Position numbers and translations under genes: made by a program. 64,000 nucleotides of DNA from Entoloma clypeatum (Eukaryota; Basidiomycota; Agaricomycetes; Agaricales; Entolomataceae). The DNA lies in the NCBI GenBank assembly GCA_963565915.1, contig OY751489.1, positions 682,001 to 746,000 of the forward strand, given 5' to 3'. The notes below the pieces were generated by a model, which saw only the letters and a program-made list of their open reading frames with translations, was not told the origin of the DNA and did no database searches. Of this stretch, positions 1 through 11,500 are shown in pieces; position 1 is the first letter of the stretch; every line of letters starts with the position of its first letter.

Positions 1-203
1 AGAGATTAAAGAGAATTTGCGAGCCTTGGTGAGTGCAAAATAAACAGATACATACCTCCAGTGAGCCTTGGTGAGCACAACTGAGATTAAATGGATCTGC
101 AAGCAATGCTCACTGCTGTAGCAAGCACAGGTTAATAAGCTCATCTATGACAAGTGGGAGGGGGGGGGGGTTGATGACTAAGATTGGTCAGAACTGACTA
201 AGA
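1..203. other. Non-coding left edge
   Basis: No gene is visible. The 13-mer gagccttggtgag occurs twice (21-33 and 63-75), and an uninterrupted run of G lies at 160-170. This may be the outer flank or subterminal part of the Harbinger-type unit that follows, but no terminal repeat could be proved. Confidence 0.5.
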
Positions 204-234
204 CTCTGTCCAGCAACATCACCAGGTGGTGGTG
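204..234 (+). repeat. 31-bp repeat, inverted copy at 9443-9473
   Basis: These 31 bases are a perfect reverse complement of 9443-9473; the bases on either side do not match. It lies just upstream of the Myb/SANT gene. It may be a terminal repeat or a shared regulatory or coding scrap; its nature is unknown. Confidence 0.6.
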
Positions 235-249
235 CCTAAAATTTTCTAT

Positions 250-1434
250 ATGAAATACTTTGTATCTTTCTCAAAGATACACCCAAAGAAAAGAGGATTC
301 CTCTTTCACAATGGATTTTTCCTCCAGAAAAACATACCAGTGTCAGGAGTGTCAAGGGCTCACTGGAGGCATGAAGAGGAGATGGCTCTGCTTCAATCCC
401 TCGTTGATGATTCTTCCAAGGCTGGTGATGGTAAAAACTTCAAGACCCCTCAATTCCACACCGCCTCTGAGCACATCCACAAGCTCATCCCCAATAAACC
501 TATCAAGACCATTGATGCCTGCAAAGTGAAATACAGAGGTGTATGTATTATTTAACTTATCCACGACACATCTATTGTTGTACACTTTCTTTTAGTTGAA
601 GAAAACCTATTTTCTCATCTGCAAAATCCACTCAAACTCAGGTTGGACATGGAGTGATGAGACAGGAGCAAGTATCACCCTCGCCCAGCAGGGTTCTTGG
701 GATGAGTTCACAGCACATAACAAAGGGTGTGGCCCCTTCCGAAATTGTGGCTGGCACCTTTTGGAACTTTTTGACCAGCTCACCCCATCAACTGCTTCTG
801 GCACTCATGTCTACCATGCCTCTCAAGGGGATCCTTCCTGCGATGATGAACCTCAAGGACTCTTGCGATGCCCAGAGCCCGATTCAAATGATGAGGAGCC
901 TAGTCAGCCCACTGGTGATAATGACGATGACGACAATGGCGATGGCGATGGCGATGGCGATGGCGATGATGAGATACCAGTAAAATTGCATTCTATATAC
1001 TTCTCTTTCGTCCTACTCATACTTTCTAGGAAACACCATTCACACCAATGCCATTGTCCACCCGCAAACAACCTGCTACCACAATCCTTCTTGCCCGCGC
1101 ACCTTCGAAGACTTCCCATATTTCAGCATCTACTCATGCTCCAACAGGTGCCCAAGCTATAATAGATGTTTCACACAACATGTCATGCTGCAACGATATC
1201 ATTGAGACTGCTTTTGCTCCTTGTAATGCAGGGCTTCCACCAACCCCAATTCACAAGTGCAATGCTACTACCAGGGCTCAGGAGATTGAGGTTGATTTAT
1301 CAGATGATGATCTATGTTCTTTGGTTGATCTCTTTGAGGTTGATGTTGCAGCTGCCAAGTCATATATGTCAATTGTCAAGGACTCTCTCCATAAAAAGTG
1401 GGTTTCACAAAAGTTAGAGCAACTTCTTCCATAG
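250..1434 (+). CDS. Myb/SANT-like DNA-binding protein of a Harbinger-type transposon
   Basis: Three exons are proposed: 250-540, 596-979 and 1030-1434, all in phase, giving about 359 residues. Intron 1 has a consensus GTATGT donor and TTTTAG acceptor; intron 2 has a weaker GTAAAA donor and a CTAG acceptor. The start is the first ATG in the frame of the conserved core. Residues about 45-165 match the Myb/SANT-like family that accompanies PIF/Harbinger transposases in basidiomycetes: WRHEEEMALLQSL at the start, then a GDGKNFK motif and the WDEF...GPFRNCGW region across the first splice. An acidic tail follows, with five GGCGAT units encoding an Asp-Gly run (about 938-968), and then a Ser/Thr-rich C-terminus. 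In this family the Myb partner helps bind transposon ends and import the transposase. The transposase lies convergently on the other strand from 1479. No stop or frameshift was seen, unlike its partner. Confidence 0.72.
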
Positions 1435-1478
1435 ATTCCTTGTACTATGTCAAAGATAATTCAGACATGGGTCTCCCT

Positions 1479-2706
1479 CTACTGCTCCCACTCTCGTTGC
1501 TCCCTCTCATGCAACTCTGCACAATAATCATCCCACATTTGTTGGGCAATTTGGTCCCTCCTGTTCTTCACCCTTTCCTTTTCAGCAGCTGTGATAGTAC
1601 ACCCTGCAAGCATACCAAAATTGTGCTCTTCATCTGGAAGTGATCTGGGATTTGGATCACAATTTGCTTCATCTTCAAGCGAGGGAGGAAAATCTGCAAC
1701 TTCTTGCAAGTCATGTTCGAGAATAAATTTGTGAATTGCAGCCAGTGCCAGAGGAATTTTAGCTTGGATATCTATGGTATACTCAGGAACATGGGTCAGA
1801 ATTTCAAATCTCTTCTTCCATACCCCAAAAATGTGCTCAACAACATTGCGAAGATTGAAGAGTTCTTCTTGAGTTTTGGGGCTTGAATAGAACCATCAGG
1901 GATGTACTCCATAGCCATGGATATAAAAAATCTCACTGACTATCAGCACGACCCCATTCTGCAAGGTAATAGCACTTTCCTTGGTACAGAATAAGAAGTG
2001 CATCACAACCTGCAAAACCTGCATTGGCGAGATAGGATTTGCCTTTGGGAACAGGAAGATAATGTCTACAGGCATCTTGATAGAGTGTAGCATCTGCGAC
2101 AGAGCCCTCCCAACCACTGAGTATGTACTGGAAACGGAAGCTGAAGCATGAACATGCTAAAGATTCTGGGATGTTCCTCCCTTGTGGTTGTGTGAAGCAT
2201 CACGATCAGCAGCACATGGACAGATATTGATGTGACTTCCATCTATAGCACCAAGTACATGCTCAAAGTAGGGATAAAACTTGGGATTGTTGCAAATATA
2301 AGGATGTGTTGGATTGTTTGTAGTCGGAAGATTGACATATTGTGTATAGAACGGAGGCGATGCAAAAGCAATCAGCATGCGATGAAAATACCTATGAACA
2401 AAAATCGGTAATGCAAAAGCCTGTATAAAATGTAGTACTTACTTGGAAATGGTATCATTTGCATGTTGAAAACGCTCCCCAACATGTCAAATAGAAAGCC
2501 CAGTAACACATGTATAGAGAAAAATCACGAGTTGCTGCTTGAGGGAAACATATCTTGTGTCTGAGAACCCCATGGCACGAAGCTCAGCAACCAGAGCAAG
2601 AAAAACATGGAGATGCATTCCAAGTTCAGCCTTGATTCAATCAGGATGTCTGAAGATGAGCTGTTGTACCCAAGCTTCCCCAGTCAATGCTGAGGTATGG
2701 TATGGT
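1479..2706 (-). pseudogene. PIF/Harbinger DDE transposase, broken
   Basis: Read on the minus strand, the exons are 2706-2443, 2391-1937 and 1881-1479, with two good introns (GTAAGT...CATAG, 51 nt; GTGAGA...CAAG, 55 nt). Recognisable blocks are RYVSLKQQLVIFLY, then FHRMLIAFASPPFYTQY, then the first catalytic region with GAIDGSHI, the second with LSGWEGSVADA, then LANAGFAGCDALL, YYLAEWGRA, and the C-terminal NLRNVVEHIFGVWKKRFEIL. The gene is dead. There are TGA stops at 2637-2639 and 2487-2489, both at places where the family usually has Arg (CGA), and a one-base deletion near 2157-2160 shifts the frame just before LSGWEGS. The N-terminus is missing beyond 2706, where the Copia LTR begins. The convergent Myb/SANT gene is its usual partner. 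Confidence 0.85.
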
Positions 2707-2953
2707 TGTAAAATGGAGAGAGCAAACTAAAGAAGAGACTCAGAGTGGTTTCGGAGTAAACACGCCTGAGGTGTAATGTAACAAAGGTATCCAATATAAG
2801 TATGGATGAGAACAAGAGTGGCACAAACAAGAGGTGTACGATGCATTGGGCGCGCGTCGAGAAACAATAGGTACAATGACTAAGAAAAAATGACATACAG
2901 TAAATGAACGGCATCATTCGGGTTCGATGCAGATTGGATTCATGAGTCCAACA
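2707..2953 (-). repeat. Copia 3' LTR
   Basis: 247 bp, beginning TGTTGGACTCATG and ending TTTTACA on the minus strand. It directly follows the polypurine tract and interrupts the Harbinger transposase. It is about 97 percent identical by eye to 7427-7671. Confidence 0.88.
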
Positions 2954-2969
2954 CTCCCCCTCAATTGGA

Positions 2970-5900
2970 TCAAAGTCCGAATTCAGTGGCAAAGTGCTTG
3001 ACTTTCGTGGACGGGAGGGGCTTAGTGAGAGTGTCAGCAACCATTTCATCGGTGGGGCAGTAGATCAATTGAATCTGGCCCTCGTTAATGACATAGCAGA
3101 TAAAATGATAATGAACATCAATGTGCTTGGTTCGGGCATGGTATTGGTTGTCCTTGGTGAGTGCGATGGCGGACTGGTTGTCGCCCAGGAGTGTGGTAGG
3201 TTTCATGATGTCAAAGACATTGGTGAAGACATCCTTCAAAAGAGAGCAGAGCCACAGCGCTTCCTTTGTCGCATGAGTCATGCCGATGTACTCGCTTTCA
3301 GTTGTTGAGAGAGAGACAATCTCCTGACGTTTGCAGCTCCAAAAGATGGTGCCTCCATTTAGCATGAAGATGTAGCCGTTGATGGCGTGGCGGTCCTCGG
3401 ACATGCTCCCATCAGCATCAGAATAGCCCACTAGATCCTTATCCTCGCCTCCTCCATATGTCAACCACAACTCCTTCGTACCTTTGAGGTATTGCAGCAC
3501 GCGCTTGATGGCCTCCCAGTGCGGCATTCCAGGGTTCTTCATGTACCGGGATAGGGTGGTGACTGCGAAGGCAATGTCGGGGCGTGTACCGAGACAAGCC
3601 CATATCAAGGAGCCCACAGCTTCGTGGTAGGGGACATCTCGCATCTGGGCAGGCTCGGTGGCAGAAGACAGCGATTGTGAGCTGAAGAGACGGACTTGGG
3701 GGTCCATAGGCATGGAAAGGGGTTTCGCATCCTCAAGACCATAGCGGCGAAGAACAGAGTCGATATAGGAGCGTTGGGAAAGGGAAATGGCATGCAATGG
3801 ATGGTCGCGCTTGATCTCGATCCCCAAAAGCCAGTGAATCTCGCCTAGGTCAGAGATCTCGACATGCTCCCTAATGCCAGCCTTCACCTCGTGGATCAGG
3901 TCGATTGACGTCGCAGCAATCGTGCAGTCATCGACATGGATGACGACGACGACTAAGCAGTTCCCCTGTTGCTTGTAGAACACGGCCTGGTCGACTTCGC
4001 ACTGCTTGAAGCCCAGTAAGTTCACAAGGATCTCAACGAGATGTTGGTACCAGCGACGACTACTTTGCTTTAGGCCATAGATGGTTCGGAGGAGGTGGGG
4101 TTCGAGTTTGCCGTTCAGGAATGCGCTCTTGACATTGATCTGATGAAGTTCCAAATCGAAAAACGCGGCCATGGCGAGGATCACATGGATTGAAGCGAGC
4201 TTGGCAACTGGGGCATAGGTGTCGAAATAGTTGACGCCGGGAACTTGTGAGTAACCCTGCGCAACCAATTGAGCCTTGTACTTGATGACATTATCCGCAG
4301 CGTCCTTCTTGACTTTGAAAACCCACTTCAACTCTACGATATTGGCGTCCTCCGGCTTATCAACCAACTCCCATGTCCCAGCCTTTCACAGAGCCTCAAG
4401 CTCATCCTCAATCGCCTTCTCCCACAACGGCCAATCAGGTCTCCTCTTTGCGTCCGCAACAGTCCTCGGCTCAAGACCCTCTACATCCGCCATCTCTGCA
4501 GCAAGTGCGTACTCCTTGAGGAACTCATCTTCCACCAACATCATCCAATCAGCTGAGCCCTGGGCCTCGTACTCGACTTTGGAAGACTCCCCCTCAGACA
4601 CAGCATCGGGCTTGGGAATGGGAATACCCTTGGTGATGAGAGGATCGGAGGGGCGGTTAGAAGTTCTGCCTTCTCCATTGATGAGGTCGAGTACACACTG
4701 AGTGGGATGGACAGCACAACGAGTCCGGCAGATCAAGTCCTCGGGGCTTTCGTATGGGTGACGGTGAGGGATAGGAGGTGGTGTAACAGGAGGTGGAGGT
4801 AGGGTTTCAGTAAAAGGAGCCGGAGCTGGAGATGGGGCAGTGGTAGAGGAAGGAGGAGCAGATCCATTCTCCCCCTCGAGACAATTGGTGAGTCCTTCCT
4901 TGCTGAAGTGGATATTCCGCTCGATGGTGACTGACTTGCAGTCAGGCCAGTAGACCCGAACACCGACACTGTTGTCGTCAATCCCCAACCATCTACCCTC
5001 ACGAACACGGCCTCCAAGCTTACCCCCAGCCTCAACACGAACCCAGACCTTCTCGCCCCACTCCCTCAAGCCCTTAAGATCAGGTTTCTTCCTGGTTGCA
5101 GCCTCAAAAGGAGTCATCCCATCCGGCAAGGCTTTTGTCAACGTCCGATTGAAGAGCTAGACGGCATGGCATGCCGCTTCCACCCACAAGAATCTCAGAA
5201 GACTGCTCGCATGAAGAAGGGCCTGGACCTTCTCAATGATGGTCCGATTGAAACGCTCTGCAACGCTGTTGTGCTGAGGATTGTCATGAACGGTGAGTTT
5301 CTGATGAATACCCCTATCCTTCAGAAATAACACGAACTCCTTCCCCATGTATTCACCGCCATGGTCGGAGTGGAGGGTCCGAACCTTGGCATTGTACTGG
5401 GTCTCGACATGGGCAACATAATGCTTAAAAGCGGCAAAAGTGGCAGCCTTCTCCTTCAGGAAATCGATACGGGCAAGACGAGTCTTGTCGTCGATGAAGC
5501 TGACATAGTAACGGCTTCCGGACAGGGTAGCGACAGGGGCGGGACCCCAAAGATCGCTGTGAATTTTGGCTGCAAACTCGGTAGCATGTTCACCTTGGTG
5601 AACCTTGGGAACGGGCTTGTGTGTGGACTTGGTGTAGACACAGGACTCACAGAAGAAGTCCTTGTCAGCAGAGGTGTCAAGACAAAGGCCGGTGACAAAG
5701 CCCTTGGAGAGGAGCTTCTGGGCAACCTCAGGTGAGATATGACCCATATGACAGTGAAACTTTTCAAGACTGATGACCTCCTCAGCGGAAGAAGAAATGC
5801 CAGGTCCACAACACAGACGGTAGAGACCACCCTCATCCTTAGGAACCACCCCAATGACTGTGCTATGCTTCTCGCAAATTGTGCACTTCCCTCTACCGAA

Positions 5901-7379
5901 AGTAACATCAAAGCCAGCATCGTCGAGCTTCCCAACAGAGACGAGGGTATAGCCGACATCAGGAGAGTAAAGGACCTCAGTTAGACGAAGCTGAGAAGGG
6001 GTGACACCGTTAGGTACATCAATAATGAGCTCTCCTTTTGCAGTGGCGCTGAAGGTTTGCTTATTGGCAGCGCGGAAGGGTTTAGGGGGGATGGGGGTGA
6101 ATGATGAAAAATCACCGGAGTAAGGTGACATGTGAGCAGTACATCCTGAGTCAAAGAGTTCGATATGAATGGGGTTCAACAACTCCTGGTTCGTGACTTC
6201 GAGCGCATCGGGGAGGGGATCCCATTCGCTTGTCATGCCATCCCTCGAAGACGGATCGTCCAGGCCAGCTGAAACATGGCTCCAGTCCTCATCAAACTCA
6301 GCATCAGTCACCGGCTCCTCCTCAACATCGGAGAACCAGTCAGCATCAGTCGTCGCAGCAGGGTCAGTGCTAAACCCAACAGACTCATCGGGATTCGAGA
6401 CAGTAACGAGACTAGGGAGGCTGTCATTGTCAGACACCTCTTTGACACCAAACGCACAATCGTCCTCGCTATCAGAGGTGGTTGTTACAGCGTTTGCAGA
6501 GCCCCCAGCTTTGGGCTTGTCGCTTGCAGTCTCCTTCTTCTTCTTGGTCTTCTTCTTGATACAGTTCCTTTGTACATGTCCAACCTCCTGACACTCCCAA
6601 CAGGTCGGGCCACGCTTCTTCAAATCCTTGTCCTTGCCAGGGGTAATGGCAATCGCTTCATTTTTCTCAGGCTTACCGCTAGCCTTTGCAGCAGCACGAC
6701 ATTCGCACTGGACACACTGGCAATCATACTCATCTGCAATGACAGTGATGAGTGTGTCAAGATCCATCTCCGTAGGGGTATTGGAGGAACCACTGGCAGC
6801 GAGAGGTGAGAAGAGTTTGGCGGCTGTGAGAAGCGAGTTGGCATAGGAAGCGAGAAACAGGGGAAGCGAGCCAATGATAGTCGAACGGTAGTCCTTGTCA
6901 TCAATGATGACACCAACTGAGGTGAGCTCCTCTTTCTTAACGCGGATACTGTCAAGGAATGCACAAACGTCGCCCTTGTCAGGGTACTTCATTGCGAGGA
7001 AATCGGCACGAAGCTGGGTTTGGGCAAAGGCGCCCTTCTGGGTGTACTCCTTGGTGAGAGCAGCCCAGGCCTCAGCAACGGTGGAGTAACAACGAAGCTT
7101 CATGACAGCGGAGTCAGGAATATGTTGAAGAAGAAGGTTGTATGCGGTGGACTCGTTCTTTTCCCATTCGACGACGGCGAGCATTTCCTTGGAGGTAGCA
7201 ACATCCTTGGTGATGGAGAGTTTGGCGGCCTCGCCGGAGAAATGGGACCACTTCCCTTTGGATTTAATGGCGGCGGTGAAACGGATCTCGAATATCCCCC
7301 AATTGACACCATCAGACATCAACTTGGGAACATCGGATGGAAGGGAGCCAGATATGGCGGTGAGAGTACTGGTGGACAT
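2970..7379 (-). pseudogene. Copia gag-pol polyprotein with two stop codons
   Basis: The minus-strand frame opens with ATG at 7379 (MSTSTLTAISG). It runs Gag, CCHC knuckle (CWECQEVGHVQRNC), protease (FDSGCTAHM), pre-integrase HHCC finger (HCHMGH...CESC), integrase core (HSDLWGP, HSDHGGEYMG, ERFNR), then Copia reverse transcriptase (VDYFDTYAPV-type region, VVVIHVDDC) and RNase H ending KHFATEFGL. Domain order, with integrase before RT, defines Copia. Two in-frame stops break it: TAG about 5156 (AV*LFNRT, consistent with CAG to TAG) and TGA about 4383 (L*KAGTW, consistent with CGA to TGA). Both are C-to-T changes and no frameshift was seen, so decay is recent. Product: the structural and enzymatic polyprotein for retrotransposition, not functional as it stands. 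Confidence 0.9.
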
Positions 7380-7426
7380 GGTACAATAGCAGCAGGCAAA
7401 TGGGTTGGAAACCGGGGCCCACAACC

Positions 7427-7671
7427 TGTAAAACGGAGAGAGCGAACTAAAGAAGAGACTCAGAGTGGTTTTGGAGTAAACACGTCTGAGGTGTAATGTA
7501 ACGAAGGTATCCAATATAAGTATGGATGAGAACAAGAGTGGCACAAACAAGAGGTGTACGACGCATTGGGCGCACGTCGAGAAACAATAGGTACAATGAC
7601 TAAGAAGAAATGACATACAGTAAATGAACGGCATCATTCGGGTTCGATGCAGATTGGATTCATGAGTCCAA
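7427..7671 (-). repeat. Copia 5' LTR
   Basis: Upstream LTR of the minus-strand Copia element. It ends TTTTACA on the minus strand and is followed by ggttgtgggcccc, the likely primer-binding site. Its first bases (ATTGGACTC) differ from the TGTTGGACTC of the 3' LTR. Confidence 0.85.
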
Positions 7672-7956
7672 TCTGACCCACCATCTCCGAACGCCGCGCG
7701 ACAGCAAGGGGGTATCACGTGCCGGATTTGCCACATAGGGATGGTTAGTTAGTTGCTCGCCAGGGGTCTTAAATTTTTTTCGGAGGTCAATTTTTATGGA
7801 TGTTCAGAGCCTCTGGGAGGTCGAATACTTATGTTTTGAGATATAATACAAGCTCCCCAGCCTGTTATGTGTTTATTTATCAGTATTGTGCAACAGGTTC
7901 CAAAAACAAGACATCCGTGATCCTCTGAGTCGCCCCCCTATTCCCTCAGAAGACTG

Positions 7957-8692
7957 ATGGATTCGAGTACCCTGGTGAGCATATTGAGAACTTATAGATG
8001 ATAGATATAATCCTTATTTTATCTTCTTTCAGCCAGCCGAACTGACACTCGATGACAACAATAATGTTTTATGTCCTGATTGCAAGACACTGGTACACGT
8101 CGGTGCTGTGGGCATTGAAAACTTCAAGAAACAGCATAAGAACAGTAAAAAATGTAGGGAGAACAAGAAACAACATGAAGCGGACCAGGCCATGGAGCGA
8201 GAAACTATCCACGTACCTGACGACTGTTTCTCATCGAAAGCAGTGAGGAAAGTGGGGGCGACGAGAATGAGAATGAGAATCCCATGGGCAATGATGGCAT
8301 GGAGGATGGAGGCCACTTCAACACATCCGAAGAGGCACCGAGCGACATTACCAGTCGCGGCAAAACTCCGCTGGCTTCAGACACCGAGGAGCACAGCAGT
8401 TCTGACAACTTAGAGACCGGCGGTGGCAGAGCGAGTGTGAGTCGATATTACAAACCTCAAGATTCGAGAACTCACCACTAGGCCTCAGAGTCTACCTGTG
8501 TCAGAACCTCTCCAGCTTCCTGTTGCTGCTCCCGCCCGCCCTCTGTCCGTTTTTATGAGCACAGGTCCATCAGGACCACCACCGCCTTGCGGAAAGGGAT
8601 TGCCGACCATAGATACGGCCCCAGGTGGAAGCTCATCTGAGCTCGAATCTCATCCATTCATGGTTGCAGCCGCCCCAGCAACTCGTTATTAA
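7957..8692 (+). pseudogene. Hypothetical protein with small Cys/His zinc-finger-like domain, decayed
   Basis: A start ATG at 7957 gives MDSSTL, followed by a clean 58-nt intron (7975-8032, GTGAGC...TTTCAG). Exon 2 then gives PAELTLDD and a compact Cys/His motif: C-x2-C (CPDCKTLVH), then FKKQH and KKC about 20 residues on. The rest is a low-complexity acidic and Ser/Pro-rich tail. The tail is natural only if the frame changes near 8235 (to ESGGDENENENP) and again after a likely intron at about 8438-8481, so at least one indel is present. I recognise the finger as a type common in agaricomycete hypothetical proteins but know no function. It may belong with the PHD-like piece just downstream. 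Confidence 0.5.
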
Positions 8693-8772
8693 AAAGTATA
8701 ATTGTAAAAAAAAGGTTCAATTCCTTTTTTCGGTCGGGGAGAATCCGCAAGACAAGGGACCTTGGAATGCTC

Positions 8773-9040
8773 TCGTTCTGTACCTGTGGTGTTACCGTTG
8801 AGGAAAATCGGTGATGGGACTGATGTTATAAGATGCAAAAGAGTGGGCTGTGAAACGAGATGGGTGAGTCAGTGTCGAGTCTCAGTTGCAAAGACTTATT
8901 TGTTGTTCGTTCTTTAGTATCACTTGAGTTGTGTCGACCTTAAGTATCCCACAGCAAATTGGGCATGTGACGCATGTGAATTGGACGTGCGGGGAGGGAA
9001 ACGGCATCACACCCAACGTCGAGGAGAAGATGGGCTTTAG
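8773..9040 (+). pseudogene. PHD-like zinc-finger C-terminal fragment
   Basis: Two exons join in frame across an intron (8864-8917, GTGAGT...CTTTAG): VLPLRKIGDGTDVIRC...GCETRW, then YHLSCVDLKYP...NWACDACEL, ending at TAG 9038-9040. The Cys and His spacing (RC...GCETRWYHLSC...WACDAC) is that of the second half of a PHD finger, a chromatin-reading fold. The first Cys pair is not in the same frame, so the piece is truncated or decayed. It may be the 3' end of the gene starting at 7957; a stop at 8690-8692 separates them. Confidence 0.5.
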
Positions 9041-10130
9041 TGTCGGTTCCGTCACAGAGCTTCCGCTTCCGGTCTTTCCATATTTGGTAATTATGTCATG
9101 TGTTAGTCAGTTAGTCTGTCCTATTCGACATTAAAAAAAAAATCGACCCCAGGTCTTTTTCTAAATTTGTGAGACCCCCTTGCGCGACAGCCTTTGCCAC
9201 ACACTGGCTGGCATAGAGAATTACGGCGAGACTGATAGACTGGAACATGTACATGACATATAGAAGGGCTTTTTGATGCGTCGAAAGTCGGGGATCACTT
9301 GGGGGCGGCATGGCATTGGGCAGTTCATCGAAAGTGCGACGATTGAGGCGTGTCCGAGTGTATTTTAGAGAATGTCACACATTGTCACAGTCTTTCTGGA
9401 TCCCTACTAAATATGGTAGCCTGGCGACAACCCACCCATTTCCACCACCACCTGGTGATGTTGCTGGACAGAGGGTAAGTGGGTACTGGCAATGCTTGCG
9501 AATTCCGTGTGTTATTTGGCTTTATTTGTCCCCCCGCAAACGCTCGTCGAAGAGTGGCACAATTCAACGACGGCAGCAAAATCGTTACACCACATGCTCC
9601 TTGCTCAATCACATCAGTGGAAAATCATTATAGCCAGCCAGTTGGGAAACACGTAAGTTACAGGCTAGCAACGCGTCGCGACGCGTCTTTGGAGCATTTT
9701 GGTCATTACATAATCAAGAACGCGCTCAGTTTCATTGTCCTGCCAGTGGAGTTGGCCACAACATCATTTGTAACTTGAGATGTGGTCAGGCCTCAACAAG
9801 GGATGCCCCTGGTTGTATTGTCCGTCCAATATTTAGTTTTTCTGACCCTCGTACCCCGATATCTCACAATCTTCATTCAACAAAAAGTTCATTCTCATAT
9901 TTTTTATTTTTTTTCACGAAGAATACAAAGAGAATGTGATTTCATTGAACTTCTCCCACTAAATCAAATCCGACAGAGTGTTGTGGAAACCTACAGTGAT
10001 CATCTAAAGAATGTGCCGCGTTTTGGTTGCGATTTCTCGATGAAGCTATCTTACATAATGCTGCAAATTCTCGCAGGCATTGCCAGTGCCCAGGGTAAGA
10101 TTGATGAATCTTAGCCATCTTCTCGTCACA
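9041..10130. other. No recognisable gene
   Basis: Only short, unconvincing reading frames occur. The stretch contains the 31-bp inverted repeat copy at 9443-9473 and AT-rich runs (9133-9142, 9901-9912). Confidence 0.4.
9443..9473 (-). repeat. 31-bp repeat, inverted copy of 204-234
   Basis: Perfect reverse complement of 204-234; the match stops sharply at both ends. The pair brackets the whole Harbinger, Copia and zinc-finger block. Confidence 0.6.
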
Positions 10131-11500
10131 CCGCTTCATCCTCGTCTCTCGCTCCCCTTACTTCCACGACGCCCTCCTCGCATGGCCTACCCCCGCCGCC
10201 GACCCCGCCGACCCCGCTACCCTCACCCTCCCCTCCCCGCCCTTCACCCCCGCCAGCCTCCACTTCACCCTCGGCTTCATCTACACCGGCACCCTTGTCT
10301 TCTCCCACCGCTCCTATGACCTCACCACCGCCTTTCAGATCCTCCGCTCCGCTCTCTACCCCTCCCTCCCCTCCCTCCACGACGAGATCCAGGCCCGCAT
10401 CGTCCAGGAGATGCTTCACGGCATGCCTTCCTTCCCTTCCCCGAGTACGAGCGCCTCACCGCCGGCGCATGGGGCACAGGGGGCTGCAGATGTCGCCAGT
10501 GCGCTCGCCCCATCCCCCGCGTCCTCGAATTTTCCATCGCAGACGACGTCAAGAACCCCATTCTCGAACGTGGCGCACGCCGCGCCCTCGTTGGCCTCTT
10601 TGGTGAAGGCTGGTGCACCGCCGAGTTTGCTGCCCTCCACGTCCGCCTCCGCGAAGGCATCGTCCGTGGACTTGGCAAGTGCACCACCCCTCCCAACGGC
10701 TTTCCCCTCCTCTTTGCTGCAGAGCATGCCTTGGGCCGTCTCGCCGCCGTCATCGATGCTTGGGCAGCAGAGGTCAAGGAGATGGTGCTGACAGCACGCA
10801 AAACCGTCGACGAACTCGTCTGCAACCAGAGCGAGGCTTCCTTCTCCACACGGGAATGGAATGAAATCATGGAGCGCGACGGCGTCGCTTTCGAGGACGC
10901 AGAGCGTGTCGAATGGATCATGGCGTCCGTCTTTCGTGACGTTACCGAACGTAATGCCCCTGCTGTGTACCAGGGCCGTCCCCATGTCCTCCATCTCGCT
11001 TTAAATCTCACTTTATATTGTAGACCCTGGTATCGTCCATCTTGCTTCGTCCCCGCCCCGCCGAAGTACATGCACCGATGCTTTCCCCCACTTCTCATAT
11101 CCGTGTCTAGGTTGAACAAGCACGCATGGACCTCCTCAAGTGGATCACCAAACGCTGCCTCAACATCCGCCAAGAAGGCGGCTTTGATGACCTCGATGGT
11201 TGGGCTCTCTGGGAAATCAGTGACAGTGTGTCCTTTTCAACCTGCTCATCGCATTGAAATCTCAGTTTCCCCCCTAAGATATTGAAGTGCCCGTCGAGGA
11301 TCAACGACACTATCAGTATGCATTCGTCCATGGGTGTCAGCGTCCTCGACCGCAAACTCACAACCCCCATCAACACCGCAACCCGAGGGATGACCACTAC
11401 CATGGGCCCCCGCCGCGCCCCGCCCTCCTCCACAATCGCCTCCTCAGTAGCCCCAATCCTCTCCCTTCTTTCACCCAAACGCTCTCCCCATTGGCGGAAA
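10131..11500 (+). pseudogene. BTB/POZ-domain protein, decayed
   Basis: The C-rich coding stretch reads HRFILVSRSPYFHDALLAW, then LHFTLGFIYTGTLVF: the hallmark parts of a BTB/POZ domain, a protein-interaction fold. A long conserved-looking C-terminal region follows (FPEYERLTAG, GGCRCRQCAR, FEDAERVEWIMA, then RQEGGFDDLDGWALWEISD). It is broken in several places. There is a frame change about 10417-10425 (between EMLHG and HAFLPF). An intron ends about 11029, but its donor reads GG instead of GT. A TAG occurs about 11108 where Gln is expected (IRV*VEQ), and there is another frame change about 11300 after IEVPVED. The start is not defined. The codon bias towards C-ending codons and the introns suggest a former host gene, not a transposon. 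Confidence 0.62.

Larger units (their letters stand above)
2707..7671 (-). mobile_element. Ty1/Copia LTR retrotransposon
   Basis: A nearly full-length Copia element on the minus strand with LTRs at 2707-2953 (3') and 7427-7671 (5') and one gag-pol ORF between them. The polypurine tract next to the 3' LTR reads ttgagggggagtg on the minus strand, and the 3' LTR starts TGTTGGA. Eight differences between the LTRs were counted over about 245 bp, all transitions. No target duplication is seen: the left flank is the Harbinger transposase, the right flank is unrelated, and the outer two bases of the 5' LTR differ. The right side was therefore probably rearranged after insertion. Confidence 0.88.

Noticed and set aside
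2684..3049. Open frame across the Copia 3' LTR into the Harbinger gene
   Set aside because: It crosses an element boundary and has no family resemblance.
2702..7676. Target-site duplication of the Copia element
   Set aside because: Left flank atggt and right flank tctga do not match; none could be claimed.
10322..11173. 283-codon minus-strand open frame
   Set aside because: It is the shadow of the C-rich BTB gene on the other strand. Codon bias against stops explains its length, and the peptide has no domain.
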